Assembly: GCA_001247695.2 (NCBI GenBank)
Contig: LGRX02035356.1
Location: forward strand, 1-64,000
Length of the DNA: 64,000 nucleotides
Origin: Cymbomonas tetramitiformis
Lineage: Eukaryota; Chlorophyta; Pyramimonadophyceae; Pyramimonadales; Pyramimonadaceae
Direction: 5' to 3'
Below, piece after piece: positions 44,805 to 54,918 of this stretch. Below the pieces are notes generated by a model. It did not search any database and was not told the origin of the DNA. It saw only the letters and a program-made list of their open reading frames with translations. The first letter of the stretch is position 1, and the number at the start of each line of letters is the position of its first letter. A program made the translations under genes and the position numbers.

Positions 44805-45859
44805 CACACCGACTAGGCGTAGATCCACACTCGCATAACGGAAGGCGAATCCGCAACACTAAAGGTCGCAGCTCCGCGCAGTCGAGGTAAGCCTGAGACA
44901 CCGTGTGCTAGGTGAAAGCTTTCCGTGTTTTCTTGCAAGGAACGGACAGTCGTGCAGGGACCCGCTATGCACCCAAGGAGCCTGGGACACCTCTGAATTC
45001 ACCTTACAGCAATAAACAGGCGCGCAAAAGTGTACCCTGAATTCATGCGTGCGTGCGTGCGTTTGCGGTATGTGTGCGTGCCGCAGCTCAGCCTTAGCTT
45101 CACTCACTAACGCCGCTGCTGCTTTCTTCTCCGTGTCCGTACGAAGACATCGTCTTCGTCGTTTACGACCACTTTTCTTTACCAAATTCCCGAGGGAATT
45201 CTCAGGTGAGGCGCGATAGTTCGCACTCCCGTGAATTCCCACCCTGAGAGTGTTGAGAAGGTGCACGGCGACGCCGAGACGGCCAGCGGCTTTCCGTTTT
45301 AAAAACCCGAATTCAGCACAAGCTCGGAAAGTCAGCACGCTCGGCTAAGCTCGGCTACTTCAGACGACGTCACAGCTCAACACCTCTGACGACTTTTCAG
45401 ACTCCAGAGAGGCGACTGCTCCTCTTTCCGGACCCCGTTTTGGCCGTTTTCAAGTGTGCATTCACGCGCGTTCCGGCTGTATGACTGCCGAGTGGATTCA
45501 CCACACTCTATCTCTGCCCGGACACCATGAATTCTCAAACCTTGTCCAACTGTGTGCTTTCGCTGTTGTGGCCTGAGCCGACCCCGTGAATTCAGCGCCG
45601 ACAGCCGCTACCTGCTTTGGGCATTCCCACTCGGGCTGGTTGGCCCAGCGCGGGGGCTGAAATCAACCTTTTCAGCCAGCCCGAGCGAGCTGTGAATTTA
45701 GTCTCTGCTGGCCTCTGGACCTTGGTATCCTTTTTGAAGCCGAGCCCAGCAGTCCGTTCGGCCTTCGTTGCGTAGTTCTTGAGCCCGAGTTGCCCCTTTT
45801 CGCCTTCCCCTTTGAGGACTCCACGCTGACCAGGCACCTTTGCGTCAGGTTGCCCGTCA
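44805..45859. repeat. 1,055-bp direct repeat, right copy
   Basis: Right partner of 40552-41606, about 99% identical by eye. Its right edge cuts off the piggyBac-like coding sequence running in from the right, so the 40.5-45.9 kb unit arrived after that gene. Confidence 0.85.
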
Positions 45860-46366
45860 GAACCTTTGGGGATGCTCACCAGCCCCGTGCACGTTCGAAA
45901 TTCCCAGAATAGGGCCTTTTCCATGATTCTGCTCGGTTTCCTGAACCTTTCACTACCATAGCAGGCGGATGTCTGGCACAGGGCTAAGCCCATGACGAAT
46001 GTGAACTCCAAACATTTTGTCAACTTCGTCCTCAGTTATTGGAGTGTACCTCGGATAGCACGTCCTACTTGCACCGTTTTCCCAAGCGTTGGCGTGAGAA
46101 TGCTCTCTGATCACGTTGTGCCGGAAGTCAGGGGTTATGAACTGATTAAACCACTCAAGGGGATGTGAATGAGCTTCGAGTGTTTTCAACTTGGTGCTTG
46201 GGTATCCCTCTTCACTAGCACCAGTGAACGTAGGGCGTCTCAGTCGCAGGTTCCTACCCTGCTCAGGAGTGAGTTCAACCCACGCTGGAGTATTAGCCGC
46301 AATGGGAGTTGCACTGGCAGCTTGCGTAGGAGTTGCTGAGATCCTTGCCCCAGTGGTATCGAACGC

Positions 46367-46621
46367 TACCGGAATATCCAAGTACACTAGATATCAGAAA
46401 GTCCCGTACTCGTGTGGATAAACTGTATAAGATAAATAAACCCTAAGCTAGATATACCCGGAACGGTCTCGGACGGTCTCGGAGTCTAGCCTACCTGTGA
46501 CACAGCGTGTGTCACAGTACGAACCTACAGATCAGTCAGTAGTCCAGTGTTGGTCCTAGGAATCTGTCATAGGGGCCTGCACCGGGACTCCCGGTCAGGG
46601 CTGCCTATACAGATTTCAGCA
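46367..46621 (-). repeat. 3' LTR of element D
   Basis: 255 bp. Begins taccggaatatccaag and ends cagatttcagca on the plus strand. Contains tandem cggtctcgga words and the palindrome tgtgacacagcgtgtgtcaca. Confidence 0.9.
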
Positions 46622-46948
46622 CACCACCCCAGCACTGTGGGTGGTGACTGGCTAGGAGAGTCAGAAAATGTAAGGTGTTAATGCCAGGGCAGAAGCTAGG
46701 TGACAAGCCTAACTGCTAATCCAACTGTGCCATTCTGATACACAAATTGGAAACCTCTAGGTAGCACGTGAGCAAAAGCATACGGGCAATTAAGGCACCG
46801 CTAAACAAGTGAAAAGAACCGTGCTAGCAAGTCAGTTTGAAGATTATAAAGGTGTCAAAGCAAAACATAAACCAGATTGAAGAAGTCTTTGAGGTCACAG
46901 GAGTTCTGCACACCACCATGTTGGTGTGCCTCCAGAGTGAGCAAGAGG

Positions 46949-49276
46949 TCAATCGACAGTACCAAAGTAGTCAGCGGTGGCCTCACGGAAGTCCATCCCA
47001 TAGTAGGAAGTAAAGTAACCAGCACCGTAGTAGTGCTCCGCATCAAGAGGACCGCTCTCATGTAAGGCCATGCCGTAGTAGAACGCCATGTCAATACCCA
47101 AATCCGCTTGAGCCAAATCCCGAAATGCTAAAAAGCTCAAAGTGTCAGGAGGCTCGGGCGGCTGAAGCTGTGGCACATCGTCAAGCAATAGGAGACCCTG
47201 AGCCGTCATCACCGGATCAAGAAAATCATTCGTAGAGAAAAATGACGGAGCCTCCCAATCGAGATCACCACCAGGCGAAGGCATCTCCGTAGCCGGTGCA
47301 CATGCCGACACAGCAGGAGCTGTGGACGCCGAAGCAGATACACCTGCAAAAGAAATGCACAACAGAGAGAGCACCGCGAGAGCGCCGATCGCCGGAGTGC
47401 CAAAGCCGAAAGGCGGCACACCGCATCCGACAGCACCGGACGGAGCCCGCGGCTTCACCGCGAAAGTACCGTCGGCGTAATCCTCGTAGTCGTCCGTGTC
47501 ATAGCCCGTCAGGTCAGAGGGGTGGACGGCGGCGTGATTCACTGTCTGCACGAAGCCTCCGAACTCACCGCATGTCGCCTCTGTGGTGGTCACCCGCGCC
47601 GATTGAACTGGCGCGGGCTGTACATCCTTCGCCTGCAAAACAGGCATAGCAGGGGCCGGCACGGCGGACGCCGATGCCGCCGCACCACCTGCCGGAACCT
47701 GCCTCTCCGGTGTGATCCCCGCCGCAGCGGCAGGGCCACACACCAAAGCCGATGCATGCTCCTCAACCGCACTCCCAGGAACAAAGGATGCGTGGGTGTA
47801 ATGTACCTGCTCTTGGGCGGCCTGAACCTCAGAGGTGAGGGCATCAAGCCGCCGCAAGATGTCGTCGTCGTCGGTCCCGCCAGAAGGCGGAGGCGGTACG
47901 CTGAACCCGTAGGCCGCCACGTCGATCCCACCGACGCCGTCTGCGGAGAGCACCGCGGGCGGACCATACGCCAACGCCGCATGCGAGAAGGCCTCCGGTC
48001 CACTGTCCGCCGCGTCCTGGAAGACCTGCACGAGCGCCAATGCGTGCAGGCCCTCCGCGTCCTCCTGCTCAATGGGAATGCAGAAAGCCGCGGCCGTGGC
48101 CGGTGAGTGTTGGCGACCGCCAAGCGGGCAGTCGCGATACGGGTGATATACCTCTCCCTTACCGGCCTTGCGGCAGCGGTGGCACAGCGGCTTGGCCTTC
48201 ATGCTGTCGCGGTCGAAGCCGACCGCGGGGGGGTTGCCTGCACCCACGCGAAACCCCCTCGGATGCTGCTTCCCCCGAAGCTGCGGCTGCGGCTGCTGTC
48301 CCCCGCCCGCACGGCCACCTCGCACCAAGGCCTTCAAGGCCGCAATCTCCTCGAGCAGAACGGCGTACTCAGACGACGTGACAAGCGCAGAGGGCCCACC
48401 GCCCGTCCCCAGTGTCTGCTTCTCACGCGCCGACGCCCCCTCGTCCGACTGCGCCCATGCCTGGAAGATGGCCACGACGAGAGCCTGCAGCGAGCGGAGA
48501 GTGACTCCGCCGAGGTCACCCGCAAGCGGATAACGCACCTCCACCGCCGCGTAGAAGATCGGGTCGAGGCGGTTGTAGAGTGACAGCTTACGGGTCTCGT
48601 CGGTGGGCTGCCAGTCAGGAGCGCGGTTATCCCGCACCAGACGTTGCTCACGAGCCAAGATCGGCTGCGGGTCAACGCCTGCGGGATAACGAAGCGCCGC
48701 ATGCTCCTGCTGGTGGCTCTCGCGAAGGACTGTCGGCACGCTCCCCTTGATGATGTCGATGAGGGCACGACGTCCATCCCGGTCAGCCGAAGAGTCCGTA
48801 CCCCGAAGCCAGGTGTCGGCCACAGAGTTCCGCTCCACGACGAGGGCCAAGACGTCATAGAGGAGCCCATTCACCTTCTCGATAACCAGAGAGGCGGGGT
48901 CGTCGAGGTCAAAGGGGGTCAAGTCCAGCCCAGCGGACTCAAACTCGGTCCGAAGCTGCACCACCAACTCGGAGAGACGGTCGGTGTCGTCAGTGCCACG
49001 ATAATGATGTTTCTTGGACCCAAGGATATCCTCGCGGATACCCTTGGCCCAAGCCCGATGCAACCTCCCCTTGTAGACCACGTCAACAGCGGCGTGTTGG
49101 TCAACAAGATGTTTCCGCAACGCGACAGCGGTGTCGGAGTTGGTGGAAACAGCAGGGGGCACCACAGGTGGAGTGCTAGCGGTCGGAGTGTCCCGAACCG
49201 CATCCAAAAGCCGTATAGAGGCGTCCAAGTCGGAGTCCTTCAATAGGCGTTTACGAGCTCGTGTAGATGTCGCCAT
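46949..49276 (-). CDS. Gag-like polyprotein of element D
   Basis: About 775 residues from MATSTRARKRLL, the ATG at 49276 that follows a splice-acceptor-like tttctctggctttcag. The open frame continues upstream to 49507 with an alternative ATG at about 49486. In order: a basic N terminus; a helical capsid-like region; a Gly/Arg-rich linker; a zinc-knuckle-like CX2CX9HX4C motif (CHRCRKAGKGEVYHPYRDC) around residue 365; acidic and Ala/Pro-rich segments shared with the fragment at 35-1132; a hydrophobic segment (AIGALAVLSLLCISFAGVSA); and a Tyr/Asp-rich C terminus (DAEHYYGAGYFTSYYGMDF). No DTG/DSG protease site, integrase or RT motif. It probably forms particles mobilised by enzymes supplied in trans. 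Confidence 0.7.
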   Translation of the reverse strand: MATSTRARKRLLKDSDLDASIRLLDAVRDTPTASTPPVVPPAVSTNSDTAVALRKHLVDQHAAVDVVYKGRLHRAWAKGIREDILGSKKHHYRGTDDTDRLSELVVQLRTEFESAGLDLTPFDLDDPASLVIEKVNGLLYDVLALVVERNSVADTWLRGTDSSADRDGRRALIDIIKGSVPTVLRESHQQEHAALRYPAGVDPQPILAREQRLVRDNRAPDWQPTDETRKLSLYNRLDPIFYAAVEVRYPLAGDLGGVTLRSLQALVVAIFQAWAQSDEGASAREKQTLGTGGGPSALVTSSEYAVLLEEIAALKALVRGGRAGGGQQPQPQLRGKQHPRGFRVGAGNPPAVGFDRDSMKAKPLCHRCRKAGKGEVYHPYRDCPLGGRQHSPATAAAFCIPIEQEDAEGLHALALVQVFQDAADSGPEAFSHAALAYGPPAVLSADGVGGIDVAAYGFSVPPPPSGGTDDDDILRRLDALTSEVQAAQEQVHYTHASFVPGSAVEEHASALVCGPAAAAGITPERQVPAGGAAASASAVPAPAMPVLQAKDVQPAPVQSARVTTTEATCGEFGGFVQTVNHAAVHPSDLTGYDTDDYEDYADGTFAVKPRAPSGAVGCGVPPFGFGTPAIGALAVLSLLCISFAGVSASASTAPAVSACAPATEMPSPGGDLDWEAPSFFSTNDFLDPVMTAQGLLLLDDVPQLQPPEPPDTLSFLAFRDLAQADLGIDMAFYYGMALHESGPLDAEHYYGAGYFTSYYGMDFREATADYFGTVD

Positions 49277-49673
49277 TCTTCTGAAAGCCAGAGAAAAGAT
49301 GATGCGCGGTAGCACGCTTGGGTGTTGTGGCGGAAATGGAGGGATGACGTAACGGCAGAACGTGCGGAGCGGCGAAAAGAGCGTGGGGCACTTGCAAATG
49401 TCGATGTGGTCGAAGGCGTCCGGAGCACCAGCCCAAAATACGTAAACCAGCGGGATCAGGGCAGGTAAAGCAACGTAAATGAACATTGCCACAACCGAGG
49501 ATAGCAACGCGCGGTGCCCATGACTCGCAGCCGCAAAATACGTCTACCGTAAAATCATGTCCAAATCCTAGTCGCACCCAAACGCGCAAGTGCGCACCAC
49601 CTCTTCAAGCGGCTGCTTAGCCAATCATGGCCAAGATAGCAAGTGGAATGAAAACGTGGATGGGGCCACGACC

Positions 49674-49928
49674 TACCGGAATATCCAAGTACACTAGATA
49701 TCAGAAACTCCCGTACTCGTGTGGATAAACTGTATAAGATAAATAAACCCGAAGCTAGATATACCCGGAACGGTCTCGGACGGTCTCGGTGTCTAGCCTA
49801 CCTGTGACACAGCGTGTGTCACAGTACGAACCTACAGATCAGTCAGTAGTCCAGTGTTGGTCCTAGGGATCTGTCATAGGGGCCTGCACCGGGACTCCCG
49901 GTCAGGGCTGCCTATACAGATTTCAGCA
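49674..49928 (-). repeat. 5' LTR of element D
   Basis: 255 bp; four substitutions from 46367-46621. On the minus strand it is followed by ggtcgtggcccc, where a primer-binding site is expected. Confidence 0.9.
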
Positions 49929-50767
49929 AACGCGAAGGTTGTGGACACTGAGTAGTTGGGATTCTCGGCGTGGTGTTTTTTTATGCGTGTGCATAAGACT
50001 TGCTTGTTGCCCCCGATAGCTATCTTTCGAAGCTTACACTGGGCTACCAAGGCCTTGGATGTCAATGTGGCAAGTTGAGCCTCATCGGTGATTAGGATTA
50101 CACCTTCAGCTATTGTGCTTTGGCTGTTGGGCGTGATATTCTCAGCGTCAGCAGTCGTGTTGGACTGCGTTTGAGGTGCTGCGGCCGAGTTACTTGTAGC
50201 GAGGATAGGTTCAGGGCTTGTTGCCAAAGCGATAGATTGGCCATCTTGCTCGCTCTCCTCGAGCCTCTCGACATTCTCACTGGAAACGTTGTCAGATTCA
50301 AAAGGGCTGGGGACGTTTTGAAGTGCGGTTCGAGCACTAGGGGTAAGTGTGTGGACTACGAACGCAGGTCCCTCGTTGGGAAGAGTGTCGAAGGTTAAGT
50401 TGGGGAGAGTGCGAGTAGCTGGATCAGATGTTGGCGGTGTGTGCACGACTGTGTCTGCACTAGGGTTGCCACTAGGGTTGTCAAGATCAACGACATGCGC
50501 TTGCGAGGAGGTCTGGGTTTCAGAAGCTGAAGGTACCATAGTGTCCTCCAACTGGCCTGGGGGCGAGGTAGTACCAATAGGGACATAAGAAGTGTCCTCT
50601 ACAATATCACACAACACCAGATACTCACTGTCAATGACCGCTGGAAGGAGCTCCCCATCGTTCTCAAAACTTTCCTCGTGAATATCCTCAGGCAGGTATG
50701 TAGAGTCCCAAAAGAAGGCACCATCATGGGGCGAACTAGTTTCGGGAGCGGTATCAGGTGTCGACAT

Positions 50768-51733
50768 AGGTGAAGGCAAGAAAAGTGTGCGGTTGCGGGA
50801 ACTATATCATGGCCTAAAGACGATAACTTACGGGATTAAACCCTGAAAAAAAAGAGGTCAGTCGGAGGTTTTTCAAGCCTATTTCTTTAAGGTTTTGGAA
50901 TCATTCAATGCGCCTTTTTGGGTGGGTAAACGGATCGGGATGGAGTAGGAGCTTCACGCCAGTCTACCTTGACCTCATAGGGGATGGAAATTCAAAAATT
51001 GCACCAATCGCATCATTCTACAGAATATACTAAGCTTTTATCCAATGACCTAAAAAAGAAGAGGTCAGGGGGTGACCTCTTCTCCTATAAGGACAAAATT
51101 TCGGCGCACCGTTTTTGACAGGATGAGGAACGAGGCAGAGCCTGCTTGTGCTAGCCCTCGCCTGGCCTGCGCTGGTGCGACAGCGACAGTCGAGTGCGAC
51201 ATCTAGATCTACTGTGACACAGGACACGGACACTCGACTGTGTTTTACCCGAGTGGTGACACATCTACAGTTCAGCATCTACGTGGCTCGTGGCGGTGCG
51301 GTCGGGTGGGGCACAGTGCATGACCTCGAACTCTCTTGTGACACTTGAAAGCCCGACGGTGACACGAGATTCAAGATTTAGATAGCTGTATCGATCTCAT
51401 CTGTTTCATCATCATGTTTCTGCTTGCCGCATGCCGCATTGCCGCTCATGCTCAGCTTCTCATGCCGCTACTCAGCTGCCGCGGCCTCTGCCGCTGATAA
51501 CGGTGAGAGATCGAGACGAGAAATATCTCTCATCCGATGCAATGCACGTATTCGATCCGACGGAAATTATTCCTGCTGAAATGTCTGGATCAAAACAGAG
51601 GATAGCTTCTTCGATCGATGATCTTACCTGAAGTGTTTTGCGCAATGCGCATGATGAATTGATGCTCTACTGGAGTGATTCAGTTTTTTTTCGATAAACC
51701 AGTGCGCAAAGCATTTTAAAAAACGCAATAAAG
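50768..51733. other. Intergenic region between the piggyBac-like remnant and clpP
   Basis: No gene seen. A short inverted repeat (gaggtcaggg..gtgacctctt) lies near 51062-51082. The inverted words ttgcgcaatgcgca and gtgcgcaaagca lie near 51638-51714, just upstream of the clpP start. Confidence 0.4.
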
Positions 51734-54700
51734 ATGGCCGCCATGAAAACCACTGGCATGATGTCTATGGGCAAATGCACACAGAAAAGTCTGAAAATGC
51801 GTCAAAGCACCCCGGTGAAGGTTGCATCCAAGCCTTCCTGCCGTGGGCGTGGCCACCTTGTATGTGAGAACCGCAGGTTGCACCTGCCAGTTGTCCCTGA
51901 CATTCTATGCGTGAATCTTAGTGCCACTCCTGTTTAGCTGTCGTTAGAGTGTGTGGAGCTAAATGTGCGGTTGCTGCGCAGCGATAAGCTCTGGATCCCT
52001 AACTCTGCAAGGCCCGAGGCAGACGTAGCACAGTCCAACAGGTGCGAGGCAGAGAGGTCTATGGATGGTTTGTTGGCGTGTTTCCTATGTTAAAAGACGC
52101 TAGCTAACAGCTCTTTTATCACACAGTGGATCCTACCCAGTCAACGACATATCAGCGCGCCAGTCGGAGCCCCCTCCTGCACACCTTATGGAGCGTTTCC
52201 AAAGCGTGTTGGGAAATCTCTTTCAGGAGGTACACATCGCGGGGCTACTCTTTGAATGTTCCCCGATCTAATTCACCATATTGCTTCATATTCCCAACAA
52301 TATCAGTGACCGTAAGCTGAGACATTAACTTCGCCCGCAGCGCATAGTCCGTCTTGGCGGAGCGGTGGACGACGATATGGCCAACCTGATTGTTGCGCAG
52401 CTCCTTTACCTTGACGGCGCAGATGCTGAAACTGTAACGCTCTTTATCACCTTCCTCTTATGTATTTTGCCTTGTTGTATTTGATCCCACTTGCATATGC
52501 CTCTTTCTTTAGGTTTTGGTGCGTGAACTGCTAAGCTGACGCAGCACCGTCAGTGTTCTCCCTCAGACGCACTTTTTTCCCGTTGTCCTCCGTGCTTTAA
52601 GACTCTGCAAATTTTTGTCGCTTTAAGGCTCGACAACTTTTTGTTGGAATACCGAACTTGGTATGAGGAGCAGAGTCTTTGCTCCTTCGCTCCTCAAACT
52701 TTGCTCTGGGATTCGACAGGATATCAAAATCTATGTGAACTCGCCTGGTGGTTCTGTTACAGCAGGTACGTCCACCTTGAGACGTGCTCTTCTTTCGCCT
52801 GTTTCTTTGTTTTAGCTCTGCCTTCACTGCTATGTTTCGCAACGAACAGTAGTGGTTTCCGTCCATTAGCTTCGGGAAACTGCGGGACACGCTACTAGTG
52901 ATGCTCATAGTAGTGAAGCTGTTTTGGTCACTGGAAGGCGCTGCATGGCGGCTTTTACACGGCGAGTGTGCAAACCACAGGAATGGCTATCTTTGACACC
53001 ATGCGCTATATCCGCCCCGACTGCAGCACTATTTGCGTCGGCCTCGCGGCCTCCATGGGTGAGTCTCATTTTTCTTTCACCTAGGTGCACCAAGGGACCT
53101 CGCTCAGGTTTTGTCGCCACCCTTGCACCGATCCTGTGATATCAGACGGAAACTACATTCGAGAACATGGTTACAGTCGAAGCCGCTTAGTCAAAACTTT
53201 TGCGCACGTCCTGCGAAGTGCCCGTTGCCCGTTTGCACCCTCAAGTGTTTTACTCTCCTGGATCCGTCACGCAGGTGCCTTCTTGCTATCAAGCGGTGCT
53301 AAGGGCAAGCGCTTGAGTTTGCCAAACTCTCGGATCATGATCCATCAGGTTCGAAGGCTAACCCACAGTCAGTACGGCCCCGAGAATTCGTTTTTGCAAA
53401 TAGCTCTGCTGAAACTGCGCCGTATGCGGAATTCAGCACAGCCATAAGCGGAAACAAATAGCACTTCCACAGTCCACTTCATGCACACCGAGTCTTCTCG
53501 ACTGCAGAGGAATACCTGCCACCTCTCCACAAACTCCGCAAAGCAGTCGCCTTGTTGGTAGGAGGAAGAGATTTGCCCGGGCAAGTAGCATAGGTCGCAC
53601 CGCGCTCGCCTTGCTGAGCGATTGCTCGGGTCACTCGAATGCCGTTGCGGATATTTTTTACGTTTGCCCTCTATGCCTGACGGCCTGCAGAGCTGGATCT
53701 TTTCTCTCTCGCCGTTTGCAAGCGTGGAAGTGCAGGGCCCCTTTGTGAACCTTCCTGCCAAACGAACTATCTCTGATGTGAAGCCTGGAGTTCGCTCAAG
53801 CAGTTGAACGCCTTGATCTTTGCATTTATGAGCCTCGTTCGTGTTAGTGAGGTATAAGTGCAAAGATTGCTTGGGAGCTTCAGCAGGTTTCTGGACCGCA
53901 AGTGCTTCAAGCTTGCTGTTCGACTGAAGTTAGGACGTGACGTGTTTGAGCGCCAGTTTCAAAGGTTTTGAGTCGATAGACCGGACTCCCCCTGCGACAT
54001 GCATTCCTGTTGCTTGACGGGGTTTTATTGATCCCCTTGGTGGTCGCAGCCTCTTGGAGGAGCGCAAGGTCAGGCGGCGGATATTGAGATTCAGGTTAGA
54101 CTCGTGTGACTTCAGCACCTTAAACGATACCTTCGGGAACTCGTCACGTCCCGCTTTAGGCAAAAGTTCCCCTCGTCCTTGGCTGTGGTGTTTGCAGACA
54201 ACAAAGAATTTGGTTGCGACCACAGTTCCCTGGCACTGCTCAGGAGCGGATCCACTCACTACAGGCTGACTAGTCCGCCTGTAGTTGAGCTATCTCAGCC
54301 TCGAAAACAAGATGTGTGCTTCTCGCTAGATTAGCTTAGAGACGATCTCGTTGCGTTGTCACTTTTTCACGCAAAATACATCGATCTTTGGAATAAGCAA
54401 CACGCATCTGCCTCGTCATTGTGGCCTCACTTTGTAAAGTGTTTCACGTCTTGAAATATGCCTGGAGCAGAACTGGCTGTAGTGTTAAGCTTCTCGTGGT
54501 TGCATCCTGTACGATCTTGCGCATTCCTGCTGGTGATGCCGCTATGCTGCTATTGCGTTGGTGGACTCGCAGGCGAATGAGATCATGCATCACAAAGCCA
54601 CGTTGAGCGCGTACATCGCGGAGTTCTCCGGCCAGGCATGTCCCCACCTGTCCAACGTAGAGGTCACACTGCCGAGGATACTTCCTTTCTTTCGCTCTCT

Positions 54701-54918
54701 GTTGTTTCTGGTGAGGCTGGTATGGCTTCTCATATCACTTGCTTCCGGCCCACTGGATGGAACAGACTTTGGAGAAGATCATCATAGACACCGACCGTGA
54801 TTTCTTCATGTCCGCGGACGAAGCTCAGGAGTACGGCTTGATAGACATGGTCGTATCGTCGCCGGATACTGAGGCCTCCAAACAAATTGAGATGTATCCA
54901 AAATACGAGCTGAAATAG
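51734..54918 (+). CDS. clpP: ATP-dependent Clp protease proteolytic subunit (plastid-type ClpP), nine coding exons
   Basis: Exons 51734-51876, 52127-52229, 52341-52433, 52720-52765, 52981-53058, 53275-53348, 54050-54094, 54573-54635 and 54766-54918 total 798 nt, giving 265 residues with every junction in phase. ClpP is a serine protease that forms a tetradecameric barrel and degrades unfolded proteins fed by Clp ATPases. The conserved run includes [48 protein letters not shown] and [13 protein letters not shown]. The catalytic triad is intact: Ser153, His178, Asp227, with the same spacing as E. coli ClpP (25 and 49 residues). The first ~50 residues ([15 protein letters not shown]..., Met/Lys/Ser/Thr-rich, no acidic residue) look like a transit peptide, so the product probably acts in the plastid stroma; it most resembles land-plant ClpP5-type subunits. 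The intron after 54635 starts with GC instead of GT. Confidence 0.93.

Larger units (their letters stand above)
46367..49928 (-). mobile_element. LTR retroelement D (gag-only), inserted in the piggyBac-like gene
   Basis: Two 255-bp LTRs (46367-46621 and 49674-49928) differ at about four bases. Flanking direct repeat aacgc (46362-46366, 49929-49933). On the minus strand the LTR runs tgctgaaatc...ttccggta. A G-rich tract (ggggtggtg) precedes the 3' LTR. The only gene is one long gag-like ORF; no protease, integrase or polymerase. Complete and recent. Confidence 0.9.
45860..50767 (-). pseudogene. SAP-domain / piggyBac-like transposase gene, split by element D and truncated
   Basis: The N-terminal half reads on the minus strand from ATG 50767 to 49929: an acidic Ser/Thr-rich region, then a SAP-type DNA-binding motif (LATLTSKALVAQCKLRKIAI, then NKQVLCTRIKKH) near residues 220-260. 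Element D (46367-49928) interrupts it. Coding resumes at 46366 in the same frame once one copy of the 5-bp duplication is discounted. The following part, HPLEWFNQFITPDFRHNVIR, YTPITEDEVDKMFGVHI and GLSPVPDIRLLW, matches the N-terminal region of piggyBac-type (DDE_Tnp_1_7) transposases. A one-base shift after RLLW moves the remainder (ERFRKPSRIMEKALFWEF) to another frame. At 45859 the sequence is cut by the 1,055-bp repeat, removing the catalytic Asp residues. Confidence 0.7.

Noticed and set aside
46949..47400. Envelope-like protein in element D because of the hydrophobic segment
   Set aside because: The segment is in the same ORF as the zinc knuckle, with no signal peptide, glycoprotein features or separate ORF; a gag-like protein with a hydrophobic stretch is the simpler reading.
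53369..53863. 164-codon minus-strand ORF inside clpP
   Set aside because: It overlaps exon 6 antisense and the long clpP intron; no supporting motif.
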